From contig JALPMN010000631.1 of assembly GCA_024243835.1 (NCBI GenBank), forward strand, positions 1-45,614: DNA of 45,614 nt. Direction: 5' to 3'. A program made the translations under genes and the position numbers. Below are positions 35,897 through 45,614 of this stretch, piece by piece (within the stretch, counting starts at the first letter, position 1; the number at the start of each line of letters is the position of its first letter). Source of the stretch: Enteropsectra breve (lineage: Eukaryota > Microsporidia). Under the pieces are notes generated by a model that worked only from the letters and a program-made list of their open reading frames with translations, was not told where the DNA came from and did not search any database.

Positions 35897-36780
35897 TCTG
35901 TTGAGGAAAAAAATTATATTTATAACTTTACCCCTTTTATGCCAAAATAGTTGGTTGTGCCTCCTTTATAATAGCCAATTACATTTTTCATGCACCAATA
36001 AATGCTCGAAAAAGTTCATTGAAATACTGATTTGCGGCCTGTGTGCTTACAGCGATAATATAGAAAGCTTTTATTCTAGTGTGCTGGCTGTCAAGATAGT
36101 ATTAAAAGTTTTATGCTATTGATGGGAGAGGATGGGTGTATTTACTTCATTTTCTAGTACAGGTATCCTCGCATAACACGTAATAAACATTCCAAAAATG
36201 TACCGTGCTGTACGTGTGCCCAACCGCTTGATAAAAATGGGTCAAGGTTCAAAATTTTCTGAAAATTTACTTACCTCTTAGAAAAATCAATTTATAACAG
36301 TCAACAGATGCCAAAAAAGTCGTTGAACTAGTTTTTAACTATTTATACCGTTATAAATGTCTACAGTTGCTAATTACTAAATGCTTATCCTAACAGGATT
36401 TATGCGAAAAATTTTCATAATCTATTTTTACACGAAAATGTAGTTTTTAGGCTAAACATACTAATTTACGCTAATTAAGATTGGGTTAGTTTGTAGCTCA
36501 ATACATAGCATCCGATGGTGGAAAGCAAGGCATTCTTTTAAGTCATCATGGATTAGTGGAAATGTGACGTTTTATTTGTATCAAGTTGTTATGTTCATTG
36601 AATTTGATCATATCTCTTAAGCTTCATGTAGTATATTTACCATCGTTTTTACTTAGAATTTAATATCACGAAATTTTATAAAAAAGTCAATTTTATTGGC
36701 TCAAAAGTTAAATTAGACCAAATTTCATAGTTTGTAAGATTAGTAAGATGCAAAAACAATTTTGCCCTTTAAAAATTATA
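35897..36780. other. Long spacer
   Basis: These 884 bp are AT-rich. A stretch near 36494 (TAGCTCAAT) recalls a tRNA A box, but no B box follows. Nothing else was recognised. Confidence 0.45.
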
Positions 36781-36852
36781 CATCCAAGACGGGACTCGAA
36801 CCCGCAATCTCAGCTTTAGGAGAGCTACGCCTTACCATTAGGCCACTTGGAC
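36781..36852 (-). tRNA. tRNA-Arg, anticodon CCT
   Basis: The minus strand folds as a complete 72-nt cloverleaf. The acceptor stem is GTCCAAG/CTTGGAT (six Watson-Crick pairs and one G-T), with discriminator G. The D stem is GCC/GGC with loop containing GGT. The anticodon stem is TAGCT/AGCTG with loop CTCCTAA, placing CCT at positions 34-36. The variable loop has 5 nt, and the T arm is GCGGG-TTCGAGT-CCCGT. There is no intron and no encoded CCA. Anticodon CCT reads AGG, an arginine codon used in the genes here. It is the only tRNA gene found in the window. Confidence 0.95.
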
Positions 36853-36924
36853 TCAAAAATTGTAGAAACTAGAAATTTGAAGAATAAGAAAAATTTTAAT
36901 ACAATTGTGGAAAGACACCCTGCT

Positions 36925-38562
36925 ATGCTGGAGGACTATGCGCTGAGAAACTTAGGAAAAACACTCAAATTTTTGCACAGCGTGGGGATAGACGGATCCA
37001 CGAAAATCACACTCCCTGCTCACATTGTGATGGCCAAAACATTTCAGGACTCTGGCGACTACAAGTCGGCGTACAGGCATCTTCTCTGCGACTTATCGCG
37101 CCATTATAGAAACAGTGTTGTCATATGCGGCTGCTGCTGCCACCTGGCAAACTTCTACCGCAACTACAGCCTCCTTGCTTCCCAAAAATGGGTGGTAAAG
37201 AAGCTGGGTGGAATTCACTCTCAGAACAATCTTCTTCCGGGTGTTCGGAACAACATGAATGTGTATCGCCATGCACAGGCGCCCAGTGATGCATTTCTTA
37301 GTTTTATTGAGGCTGCGGCTAACGGCGATGTGCTGATGCTCCAAGAACTTATTCAGGATTTGCCGCTATTTTGGGAGGCCTTTATTCTCGCCGCCGTCCT
37401 GAGCAAGCGCTTTATGGAGGTAAGCGGTCCCCTTGCAGGCTATTTCTACATGCATCTCAAAGTGGAGTATAATATTGATCATATTAACAGGGAAATTAAT
37501 GTTAGCAAATATACGAAAGTGGGGCTGGGTGATCTGCCGTACTCCATCGAGGTTGAGAATGCAAATCTTCTTGCTGCGTTTCTGAATGCACACGGACACA
37601 AAGAAGAGTCATACATTCTGTTCGAGGGACTGGTGGACCAATATGTGAGATCGTACATGGGATCAGAAAAAACGCGTTTTACTCACGAGAGCTGGCTCAA
37701 CACAGAGAAGCAAAGCGAAAACATCTTGAACTCGCTGCGAAAGCGTCGGACAGACAAAAAGATTGAGTTGGAGCAACGTGCATATGAAAACTTAGATCAG
37801 ATTTATTTGAAGAAAGGAAAGGTATTTGACAGGAACAGTCTCTTCAGGTTCTGCAGTTTTGAGTACATTGAAGACTTTATTTTCTCGCTTTACCATAACG
37901 ATGGAGACAGGCTGAGAACGCTGTACTGGATACTTGAGGAGGAGCACAAATACAGCTACGAGTATTTAATTGCCAAAGGATGCGAAAGTCTTTCCTGGGA
38001 CCATGCAGAGCCTGTCCCTGCCAAATGCTTTCAAAAGGCTATCAATACCAGAGAGACTGCATATCTGCAGATAATGCTGGGCTCGTCATATTGGTACCGC
38101 AGAGACAGCGATGATCTGCGCAAAGAGTGCTTTGCCCGGGCCATTGCGCTACGGCCGAATGACTTGCGTGTTTATTACGTTCTGGCGTATGAATACTGGG
38201 AAAGAGAGGAACTGCCTGAGGCGCTGTACTGTGCGAACCGGGTGCTGGAGCTAGAGCCGTACGAAGATATCTGGAAGCTCAAGGGGAAAATATACACCAA
38301 GCTGGAGAAACTGGAAGAAGCAATTGTGTGTTTCAAGAATGCGTACATGCTCGGCTCTAAGGATGGCCTGCTGCATATTGCAGAGGCTTACAAAACACTG
38401 AATGACGAAGAGAATCATATTTTCTACTGCCTGGAGTACTTAAAGACAGGGACATACAACAAGAAGCGTATTGCAGGCTACCTGAAGACCTTCTATCAGA
38501 AGAAGGGAGAGAAAGTCAAACACAAGTTTTATGCAGAGCTTGAGAAGAACTGTACTGATTAG
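36925..38562 (+). CDS. CDC23: Anaphase-promoting complex TPR subunit APC8/Cdc23
   Basis: This scaffold TPR protein of the APC/C ubiquitin ligase drives exit from mitosis. The N-terminal part contains LRNLGKTLKFLHSVGI and FQDSGDYKSAYRHLL, like the Cdc23 N-domain. The middle has DAFLSFIEAAANGDVLMLQELIQDLPLFWEAFILAAVL, matching the position of the Cdc23 W-EAW-EL helix. The C-terminal TPRs run from CFQKAI and YLQIMLGSSYWYRRDSDDLRKECFARAIALRPNDLRVYYVLAYEYW through LPEALYCANRVLELEP. They end in KLEEAIVCFKNAYMLG, in the order and spacing seen in Cdc23. It has 545 residues, close to yeast (626). The frame is open to a TTG that falls inside the tRNA gene; the ATG at 36925, with CCC at 36918-36920, is the supported start. 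Cdc16 and Cdc27 are weaker matches. Confidence 0.8.
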   Translation: MLEDYALRNLGKTLKFLHSVGIDGSTKITLPAHIVMAKTFQDSGDYKSAYRHLLCDLSRHYRNSVVICGCCCHLANFYRNYSLLASQKWVVKKLGGIHSQNNLLPGVRNNMNVYRHAQAPSDAFLSFIEAAANGDVLMLQELIQDLPLFWEAFILAAVLSKRFMEVSGPLAGYFYMHLKVEYNIDHINREINVSKYTKVGLGDLPYSIEVENANLLAAFLNAHGHKEESYILFEGLVDQYVRSYMGSEKTRFTHESWLNTEKQSENILNSLRKRRTDKKIELEQRAYENLDQIYLKKGKVFDRNSLFRFCSFEYIEDFIFSLYHNDGDRLRTLYWILEEEHKYSYEYLIAKGCESLSWDHAEPVPAKCFQKAINTRETAYLQIMLGSSYWYRRDSDDLRKECFARAIALRPNDLRVYYVLAYEYWEREELPEALYCANRVLELEPYEDIWKLKGKIYTKLEKLEEAIVCFKNAYMLGSKDGLLHIAEAYKTLNDEENHIFYCLEYLKTGTYNKKRIAGYLKTFYQKKGEKVKHKFYAELEKNCTD

Positions 38563-39208
38563 GCATTGGCAAGCCCCTAGGAAAAATGTATAAAAGCTTG
38601 CCTTTTCAAAGCATTTATTTTGTTCTATTAAATGTTTATATGCACTGGCCACATGGCATTATTCGGACTAGCATTGTGTCATGAAAACTTGATTTGCGAT
38701 GCTTTTGAATTTTTAATAGCCAATAAAAACACTTTATTTCTTACGGTTTTTGTAAATGACGTTCTGTTTGTAAGGCTAATCCTTAAGAAATGTTAACATT
38801 TATTTTTAATTAAATATCCATGATTTTAGATAATCACATAAAATACATACTTTCTTTATGATATTTCGAAAATATTAAAGCCAAAACATAGTATCTTTTG
38901 AAGACGGGTAAGCTAATAAGTTGTACATTTGCTTTATTGTATATTCCTTGTACAGAAAAGCGAGTGTTATTAATAAAAGAAAAGCCAATGTAGCCTAAGA
39001 CTTTTAATGCTGAATCATTCGCAATTAGCGTTTTGAAACTAATGCTATGTGTGTACACTGAGTTTATCGTATGCAATATTCAATGCTAATGATATAAGTT
39101 TTAGACTATAATTTGTTTAATATTTCACAACTTCTGCTTTTAAATAAACCACAATTTTTAAAAATAGCCCAAACCTTTATTTATGAAAATATTTACATCC
39201 AGTATGTA
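38563..39208. other. Spacer between convergent genes
   Basis: This 646-bp AT-rich spacer has a 47-codon plus-strand frame (38653-38796) and a minus-strand frame at 38834-39076 that lacks an ATG start. Neither has homology or a start signal. Confidence 0.45.
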
Positions 39209-42199
39209 TCACTCATTTATAAATATATGTGCATTAGTTTCTGATACAACGAAGCAATGGTTGTGTCGTTTAGGCAGCTCATTAAGAAACCCACTGAGAG
39301 CTGACATTATTTGGTACAGTTCTATCCCATTTTTATCCGTGTCCAGAGCGAACAGAGAGGCCATTTGATTGTAATCAGCTGCTGTGATTCTGCATTGTTC
39401 CAGAAAATCATAAAGCGCATTTTTCAGGGTTTCAACAGTTTCGCAGCTTTGCATTCCAATCAACAAGAAACCTCCATTCCATGTGACGTTTTGGCCAACA
39501 TGCATCACAGCAAGATCACCGAGCATTCTTTTCCGTATGAAATCATTAAATAAGCTGTCGTAAAAATATCTTAAAAAGAGTTCGGCTGCAGGGATTATAC
39601 TCGCTGAAAAAGTGCTTATAAATATAGAACAGCTGGATAATGAGCTTAGTGATCGTACCTGGTACTGGTTCGAGCATTCAATCATTTTCAACTTGAGGGC
39701 GTTTTTGTTAATACTCGATTTGATATTTTGCATACTAAAAATTCTAATGCCATCTTCGTACAGCTTAAATATTTCATCGACCAAGGAAATGTTGCAGCTC
39801 TCCATTAGCAGCCTAACGCCCCTGCGGACATATATATGCCTTGCCTCTAAGGTAGTGATGCAGTTTAAAATATCAAATTCGTGCCTGCAGACAGGTCTTA
39901 GTGGATCTTGGATAAAGTTGAGCAAGTTTTCTAGTTTAGAAATACCGTACCTTTCTTTGAACAGCATATTTATAAAATACTGTCTTGCAAAGGCAAGTTC
40001 GTCTGGGTTTACTACACTGATTTCTTTGGTGCCAACAGTGCCGATCGCATCCAGCAGTGCCAAACAATAGTAGCAAATATCCGTCTCGGTAGCCTTTATG
40101 ATTATTTCTGTCGCATGCAGACTCATTGACAGTGATACACTAAGACCATCCCTACGCACTCTCTTGAAAAACCTGTTCTCAAATCTTTTGTACGCAATAA
40201 ATATGGCAAACATCGTACTTGTCTTTGCGTCTTCGTTGTGAAAGTCATCAAATGTCATGCGGAGCTTAATCTCTGGTATGCACTTGCCATAAGCAGCGCC
40301 TCTGAAAAGATTAAGCGTTGTGCAGCTGTTTATTGATACCATGGCACAAAGTGCATCAGCGGCCATTCTCAGCATATAGCTGCCTTTTGCACTGTATGCG
40401 GTGATATTATTTCCTTCGCAAGCAAACTTGACATTTGGCAGGCACTCGTAATATCTGAGAATGTTGGTGCACATTTCCATAACAGAAAATTTATTCTTAT
40501 AGACAGTGTCAGTAGTGTCAGGCAACAGTTCTATGGAGTGTGTTTCGCTCTTAAAGTAGCAATCGAAGGCCGTGATTATTCTCTTTTCAATTTTACGCTT
40601 TAAGGTGTCATTAAGAACAAGCCTTTCCTCAGCGCCCAAGTATATTGTCTGCCCCAGGTGCTCGTAGAGCTTAAGATCATTATTTGCGCTGTAAACCGCC
40701 ACTATCCAGTTCTTGCTGCTGCAGAGTTGGTTAAAAAACGACTTTAGATAGGACTCAGTGAAATCATTTCTCATTGGCTCATTATTTCCCAGGCGTAAAA
40801 AGCAATTTTTTATTTTTTCAATATCGGTATTTTCAATAAAATTTGCGGCTCGGCTGAAAAGATTGTAAATTTCATCTCGGTCACGTTGGGAATAGGCCTT
40901 GTGTATAGCTAGATTATTAATAACCCTGGAGGCATCGCTATATACCGCTCGACAGCATGAATTTATAAAGCCTTCTAGATTGCTGAAACACGCACGCCGT
41001 ATCTGGCTAAATATAGCACGAAACACAAGCACAACTGCTTCTATCCATTCATAGCCTGTTGGCGCCAAACTGATTTCAAGCCAGAGGTGTGAAGAGCTTT
41101 TGGCAGAAAGTTCAATCCCCATCGAAAAGTCATATGCATATCCAAACTTCCTCAGGATGCTGATGATTGCATCACGCTGGTAACTGGAAAAAGTCGATTC
41201 TAAAAGAGAAAATAGCCCGTGATGGTCTTTGCTGAATGCCGATAGAAGAGGAATTACAATATACATAAACTTTGGACACTTGCCGCTGCTAACATATTGG
41301 TGATTTCGGAATAGCACTATTTTATTGCGGAACTCTTCTCTCAGCTGCTCATTAATGTAGGAACCACTGATATACCGGAAGTTGCAATCATATACACTCT
41401 CACCTGCATCACTGAATGCGCCGCTGTTGCTCGGAAGATCTTCGAAGTATGATTCGATCAGCTCAGAAATTGCATCTATTTTTAATGGTGTTACGACAGT
41501 GATAGTGGTGTTTTCGCGCGTGTATAATTTCTTTCTGAAATCAATAAGGTCCGAATAAGAAATACTGTCGATCGTCTGCTTGGAGCCTATAAAACGGCGC
41601 TGAATATTTGTATCTCTTTTTGCAATTGACGGGATCAAAACACCAAACAGCATTTTGCTGTCTAATAAATCTTGTATGCCCATCAGCTTATAGTTAAAAA
41701 GCTTCTTTCTTGTTTCAAGCTCGTGCTCAGGCAGTTTAAAATTACAAATATGATCTGCCACAGGCCCAAGAATTTGCTCAAAAATATCGGTTTCGCTGAT
41801 AAACGAGCAGTGCGCAGTGTCGTTCGTAACAAAATACCTGATATCAGAGTTTGTAAGTGTTTGAATCCGCTCTAAAATGTTGTTGTTCTCCCCCGCAGGA
41901 ACTGTTCGCAGCAACTGCTCAACAAAAAAGTGTGCAAGGCCGGGAGCATCGACTGGCGAATCCAGCATTCCCATGTTCGTAGTCGCTGAAAAATAGGTTT
42001 TAGTAATGTCTGAGTGCGTCAGTACATTCACCTTGAGGCCTCTAATGCGATTTGTAGATATTTTGATTTTTGGCTCTCCGCTGTTTGCTAAACCGTTCTC
42101 TTTGTCAGCAAGATCGTGCCTTAAGGTGCCCTGGATGCTTGTCGCAACACAGGTTATTAAGAACCAATACACATTGCTGGCATCTAAGATTCCCTGCAT
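39209..42199 (-). CDS. Secreted M16 (insulinase-like) metalloprotease homologue, active site lost
   Basis: This 996-residue protein has the size and four-domain layout of insulin-degrading-enzyme-type M16A peptidases. Residues 69-100 (FSATTNMGMLDSPVDAPGLAHFFVEQLL) match the family's GS-x-DP-x-x-x-x-GLAHFLEHM segment. Later family features include TRENTTITVV (near 240) and the FRKKLY and LIESYFEDLP blocks. The zinc motif HxxEH is replaced by H-F-F-V-E at 90-94: the first His remains, the catalytic Glu is Val and the second His is Glu. The downstream Glu ligand is not recognisable either. A hydrophobic stretch at about 10-24 suggests a signal peptide. Secreted M16 proteins are known in microsporidia; a non-catalytic member could act in binding. 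The frame is intact and long, so it appears maintained. Confidence 0.85.
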   Translation of the reverse strand: MQGILDASNVYWFLITCVATSIQGTLRHDLADKENGLANSGEPKIKISTNRIRGLKVNVLTHSDITKTYFSATTNMGMLDSPVDAPGLAHFFVEQLLRTVPAGENNNILERIQTLTNSDIRYFVTNDTAHCSFISETDIFEQILGPVADHICNFKLPEHELETRKKLFNYKLMGIQDLLDSKMLFGVLIPSIAKRDTNIQRRFIGSKQTIDSISYSDLIDFRKKLYTRENTTITVVTPLKIDAISELIESYFEDLPSNSGAFSDAGESVYDCNFRYISGSYINEQLREEFRNKIVLFRNHQYVSSGKCPKFMYIVIPLLSAFSKDHHGLFSLLESTFSSYQRDAIISILRKFGYAYDFSMGIELSAKSSSHLWLEISLAPTGYEWIEAVVLVFRAIFSQIRRACFSNLEGFINSCCRAVYSDASRVINNLAIHKAYSQRDRDEIYNLFSRAANFIENTDIEKIKNCFLRLGNNEPMRNDFTESYLKSFFNQLCSSKNWIVAVYSANNDLKLYEHLGQTIYLGAEERLVLNDTLKRKIEKRIITAFDCYFKSETHSIELLPDTTDTVYKNKFSVMEMCTNILRYYECLPNVKFACEGNNITAYSAKGSYMLRMAADALCAMVSINSCTTLNLFRGAAYGKCIPEIKLRMTFDDFHNEDAKTSTMFAIFIAYKRFENRFFKRVRRDGLSVSLSMSLHATEIIIKATETDICYYCLALLDAIGTVGTKEISVVNPDELAFARQYFINMLFKERYGISKLENLLNFIQDPLRPVCRHEFDILNCITTLEARHIYVRRGVRLLMESCNISLVDEIFKLYEDGIRIFSMQNIKSSINKNALKLKMIECSNQYQVRSLSSLSSCSIFISTFSASIIPAAELFLRYFYDSLFNDFIRKRMLGDLAVMHVGQNVTWNGGFLLIGMQSCETVETLKNALYDFLEQCRITAADYNQMASLFALDTDKNGIELYQIMSALSGFLNELPKRHNHCFVVSETNAHIFINE

Positions 42200-45100
42200 A
42201 AGGATAAAATCTTTATAAAAAGGTAAATCTTTTTTTTCATTAAAATTTTTAATGCGATATTATAGACTCTAAATACCTGTTTCAAGCCAAGATGGGCTAT
42301 ATCTTAGTCATAATGATGAATTTAAACAGATCAGCATTAGCACGAATGATCTGCAGTAAATATTCATATAACAACACCCATAATTTACACTTCTAGAAAA
42401 TGTTTTGTATAGTATTATGTGAGAAAGTATCTGAGGACAATAACCGTGCCAGTATATTAAAAATTTATAGTATTCTATCGACTATTTTATAGCTGTGCAA
42501 GCATTTACAAATTGTTTGATCCATAATAGCTTTAAAAACAAGAAAAAAATAAGACATATTTATATACTTCGGAATATCATTAACAATCTGGCAATAAGGA
42601 CTTTTTTGTCGAATCGGTTTGTATTCCAAAGCATCTTTTATCGAAAAAATAAGGTTAAATTTTCTTAAATAAACATTAATAATCGCTAATAGCAAAGTCT
42701 ATCAAGCACTATTCTCTGAAAAACGTAGTTTTCTTATATCTGTGCAAAAATACTGTGCCAAAGAAAGGGGAAAAAAACTATAAAGCTCTCAATTCTTTTT
42801 AGTAGCACATCAATAGGCAGATATTACAAGCGTTTCATAATATGAGCATGGGTTCTCGTTTTGGGTGCCTAAAAGCGCAAGTAACAACTGTCTTTTCAGC
42901 AAAACAAGGCGATTATTAAGTTTCTTAAAGGCAAAAACACAAACCAAAATTCATTAAGGGCCATTTATACATTAAAATACCAATAAATGTGGTACTATAA
43001 TGCCAAATCAACGGAGTCAAAGACAAACGCTCATAGAAATGAATAGCATGTTTGCATAAGCTTCTGTCAATTTAATAAAAATGGCGGGGAAAGATACTGT
43101 CTTGAACTTTTCTAAAATCATTGCCAAAATAAACAAGTGATAAGAACTCAGTTGTTTTTATGGTACTTTAATTTATCATGCAAAGCCTCATCTTCAGTTT
43201 CTGATAAAAAATATTCTTGATAAACACTAAGCAGGTTGAAAAAAACAGTTTAATCCATTTATATGTTGGCAATAGAAGAACAAGCTAGATTTTTAGCAAT
43301 GCCTTTTATACAAATGGTCACTTCAAGCTATAATGATGAATATGCTATCAAATTACAGGAACGTCTGCGTTTCCCTGGAAGAAACACCGTGTAAAACTTG
43401 TGGAGTATCTAAATTAACACTGCCTTCTCAAATGGCCTTAATGATACTTGTGATGAACTGAAATAATCATTAAAGTTGAATTAAAATCTTTTATGAAAAG
43501 ATACTTGAGAGACATTCATATGGTAAAAGTAAGCACTTCGCTTTCCATTGGCAGTAACACAATGTATTAACGTACTTTTTCAGAAAAAGCTTAATATTCG
43601 GTAGAAAAGGGAATGCTAAAGTGAATTACGAATTTTGTTCGTTTATAAATTCAACTCCTTTCGTTAAAAATCCGCAAAGTACGAAGAAAAGTATATTTTG
43701 AGCCGATCAGTAGATAGTTCTCTATAGTAGTGGCAGTAAAATTATACGTACTATAGAAGAAGAGAAAAAGTAGCATAATATTTATATGAGCGCATATCAT
43801 CTGGTTATAAGAGTCTCACTATAGCAGTTAGTGAAATAAATAACATAGCAATTGCTCTATGCCTTGTATATAGTAGTTAATTCAGCCACAAACATAGTGA
43901 GTTTTAGTGCCTATGCCCTTGCCTATACTGCACATAAAAGTATAACCTAACGGCTCGATATTCTTTGTTAGTTGGCTTGTGTTGAAATTATTACCTAACT
44001 AGATTGCCCATTGGTAATAGCTATTAGAGGATAAAGCGAGAGACTGTTTTTATCCAAGTTTAGTAATCGTTTGAATGAAATATCCAGTTCTTCAACATTA
44101 ACATTTAAACCCATACTGTAGATCAGTGGTTGTGCTTTATGTATACAGAGTATTGCTTATAGTAATAACACGAAAGGAAATTCGAATGCACAATTTAGAA
44201 CATTAGATTTTGATATTGCCGTACCCCATCGGTGGAGTACGTCCATGGACTAAATAATAGTTAAATAAAGAGTTGCGCATATAATTTAATGATTAAATTT
44301 CTTTATATCTTTGTTTTGAAACGTTTGTTTCAAAATTCACGTAATTTCAAAACCATTAAAATATGTTATGTGGTTAAAGGGTTACCACAGATATTATTCA
44401 AAGCCTGCTCGCTGTGAGGCTAGAGTAACTTTTACTTTATTTGCGTGATATGGAAAGGGAGGTAAACAGTCCTCACGACTGAGCTGACTTTGAATAGTTA
44501 CATGAAATAAGGGAATTCAAGAATTTACAACCCTAGAATCAACCAGCTTATTAATAAAATAGCTGAAAATCATACACTGGCTCAGAATACATAATTTCAA
44601 TCTTATAAGAAGTGTAAAAATGTATAATGAAAATATAAAGTTGTCAACCGTTCAGATACGAAAAACAATCTAACTTAAGTGCAAACGATATACCTGGCGA
44701 AATTGAAAGATACATGACCTGTAAGTCCAGATAGCATTTGATCACTCTGGCTGATCCAGATGCATTTACAAGTCCCATAGAAGCTTTTAATACACTTTAA
44801 TCAAATAATATGATTAATTAGCAAAAGCTATTCACTGCCATGGCTCCGTTATTTAAAAGTTTAATTTCACTATAAGTTATAGGTAAAGATGGTGCTAGAA
44901 AATTGATGAAGACACAAAAGCAACCATATGTTAATACATTGATCATTTTCCAGTATTTCCTTCATTATTAACTCGATCATCTATGTATTAGCTGTTGTAT
45001 AAGTTTTTTTGATGCGAGACATCAAATTTCTTTTTAAGTATAACTATTAAACATCATAATGATGCCAAAAGACTATTATAAATTAAAGATATACCATTTA

Positions 45101-45614
45101 TTACCCTTTACATCGTTTTTTATAAAGTTTATATACTTCAATGCCCTGTATATTGACGGCATTGCCCCATTAACAAAGCACATAATAGATATGATTAGGC
45201 TGTATCCAGAATGAATTTGTGACAAGTTAGAGATACCTCTTGACATTTAGCATTTTGGGGTGTAAAGCACAAATAGTATTTTTTGAACGGCTATACCATT
45301 GTGATTACTTCAAATTTATTTATGCCCGAAAAGCACACTGGCAGCTGCATGTGCAACAACTTAATCTGTATATGACAAACTTCACTAAACTTATGCAAAA
45401 GTTCTTTAAAGATTGTTGAATATTATTCAACAATTAGTAATATGACGATTTCAACCTCAGCATTGATTATTTACAAGAAAATTACTAAAAGTAAGAGTTT
45501 GACTTAACCATGGATATTTAATTAAACAGATTATTTATCCAACTTCCCCCGCTTTAGACAAAGTCTTACTAGCATAATTCGAAGCCTTTCAAATCTGAGT
45601 GGCTTACTTTAAAA
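42200..45614. other. Gene-free AT-rich region (3.4 kb to the window end)
   Basis: No supported coding frame lies in these 3,415 bp. The longest frames are a 76-codon minus-strand one (42465-42695) without an ATG start and 42-43-codon overlapping plus-strand frames around 43263-43460. Composition stays AT-rich throughout. A group of hairpins at 44221-44481 is listed separately. The region may continue beyond the window, so its full size is unknown. Confidence 0.6.
44221..44481. other. Cluster of inverted repeats, possible structured RNA
   Basis: Four hairpins occur within 261 bp. At 44221-44240 an 8-bp stem GTACCCCA/TGGAGTAC (one C-A mismatch) has loop TCGG. At 44314-44335 a perfect 9-bp stem TTTTGAAAC/GTTTCAAAA has loop GTTT. 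At 44381-44429 an outer GTTAC/GTAAC encloses AGCCT/AGGCT. At 44467-44481 CAGTC/GACTG has a 5-nt loop. The last two lie in a stretch visibly richer in G and C than the desert around it. Strand and identity are unknown. Confidence 0.35.

Noticed and set aside
36490..36560. Second tRNA gene
   Set aside because: An A-box-like TAGCTCAAT is present, but no B box or cloverleaf can be formed.
36847..36924. 26-residue extension of APC8 starting inside the tRNA gene
   Set aside because: It opens with TTG and overlaps tRNA-Arg. The ATG at 36925 has the C-run signal.
38653..38796. 47-codon plus-strand frame, faintly Lsm-like
   Set aside because: The resemblance is limited to a few hydrophobic residues, with no start signal. 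Such a frame is expected by chance in AT-rich sequence.
38834..39076. 80-residue minus-strand frame
   Set aside because: It has only a TTG start and no homology.
42465..42695. 76-residue minus-strand frame in the desert
   Set aside because: It opens with TTG, and its internal Met would leave only a short remnant. No homology.
43263..43460. Overlapping frames of 43 and 42 codons
   Set aside because: They could be frameshifted remains of a gene, but no family is recognisable and they are short enough for chance.

Overview
The window reads as nuclear DNA of a microsporidian. It carries single, intronless, shortened eukaryotic genes separated by AT-rich spacers. The C-rich (CCC) and AAATTT-like signals described upstream of microsporidian start codons sit just before many ATGs here. 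Other fitting traits are a mitosome-type ferredoxin, a secreted trehalase and large secreted proteins without clear homologues. The genus cannot be fixed from the sequence; a Nematocida-like lineage is possible, but that is inference.

Layout. 0-6 kb, minus strand apart from the ferredoxin: Ste24 CAAX protease, secreted trehalase, [2Fe-2S] ferredoxin (plus strand) and a Sel1-repeat Hrd3-like protein. 6-13.6 kb, plus strand: a small RPC4-like Pol III subunit, Utp7, Pfs2, Rab GDI, an exosome RNase PH-fold subunit and the GTPase Gpn1. 13.7-25.2 kb: Tsr1 head-to-head with a 56-residue Mpp6-like gene, E2F head-to-head with Med18 (start codons 19 bp apart), ProRS, V-ATPase G, a multi-BRCT protein, RFC1 and a NOT-box protein. 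25.6-32.7 kb: an SLC19-type vitamin transporter, an Rvb1-like protein that has lost its ATPase motifs, a 20-bp tandem repeat, NMD3, and TBCC head-to-head with Dph6. 32.7-45.6 kb is gene-poor: an AT-rich secreted orphan of 754 residues, tRNA-Arg(CCT), APC8/Cdc23, a secreted M16 metalloprotease homologue without its zinc motif, and a 3.4-kb stretch with no supported gene but a cluster of hairpins.

Functional themes. Ribosome assembly and RNA decay are well represented (Utp7, Tsr1, NMD3, exosome subunit, Mpp6-like, NOT-box). So are transcription (RPC4-like, Med18, E2F, Gpn1, Rvb1-like, Pfs2) and replication or the cell cycle (RFC1, BRCT protein, E2F, APC8). The membrane and secreted set (Ste24, trehalase, Hrd3-like, SLC19, orphan, M16) is the part most likely to touch the host or the secretory pathway.

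Several proteins are reduced to their core domain. Where a reading frame opened only with TTG or GTG, I placed the start at the first supported ATG.

The strongest candidates for something new are the Rvb1-like protein without Walker motifs, the non-catalytic M16 protein, the orphan secreted protein, the Mpp6-like small gene and the hairpin cluster near 44.3 kb.
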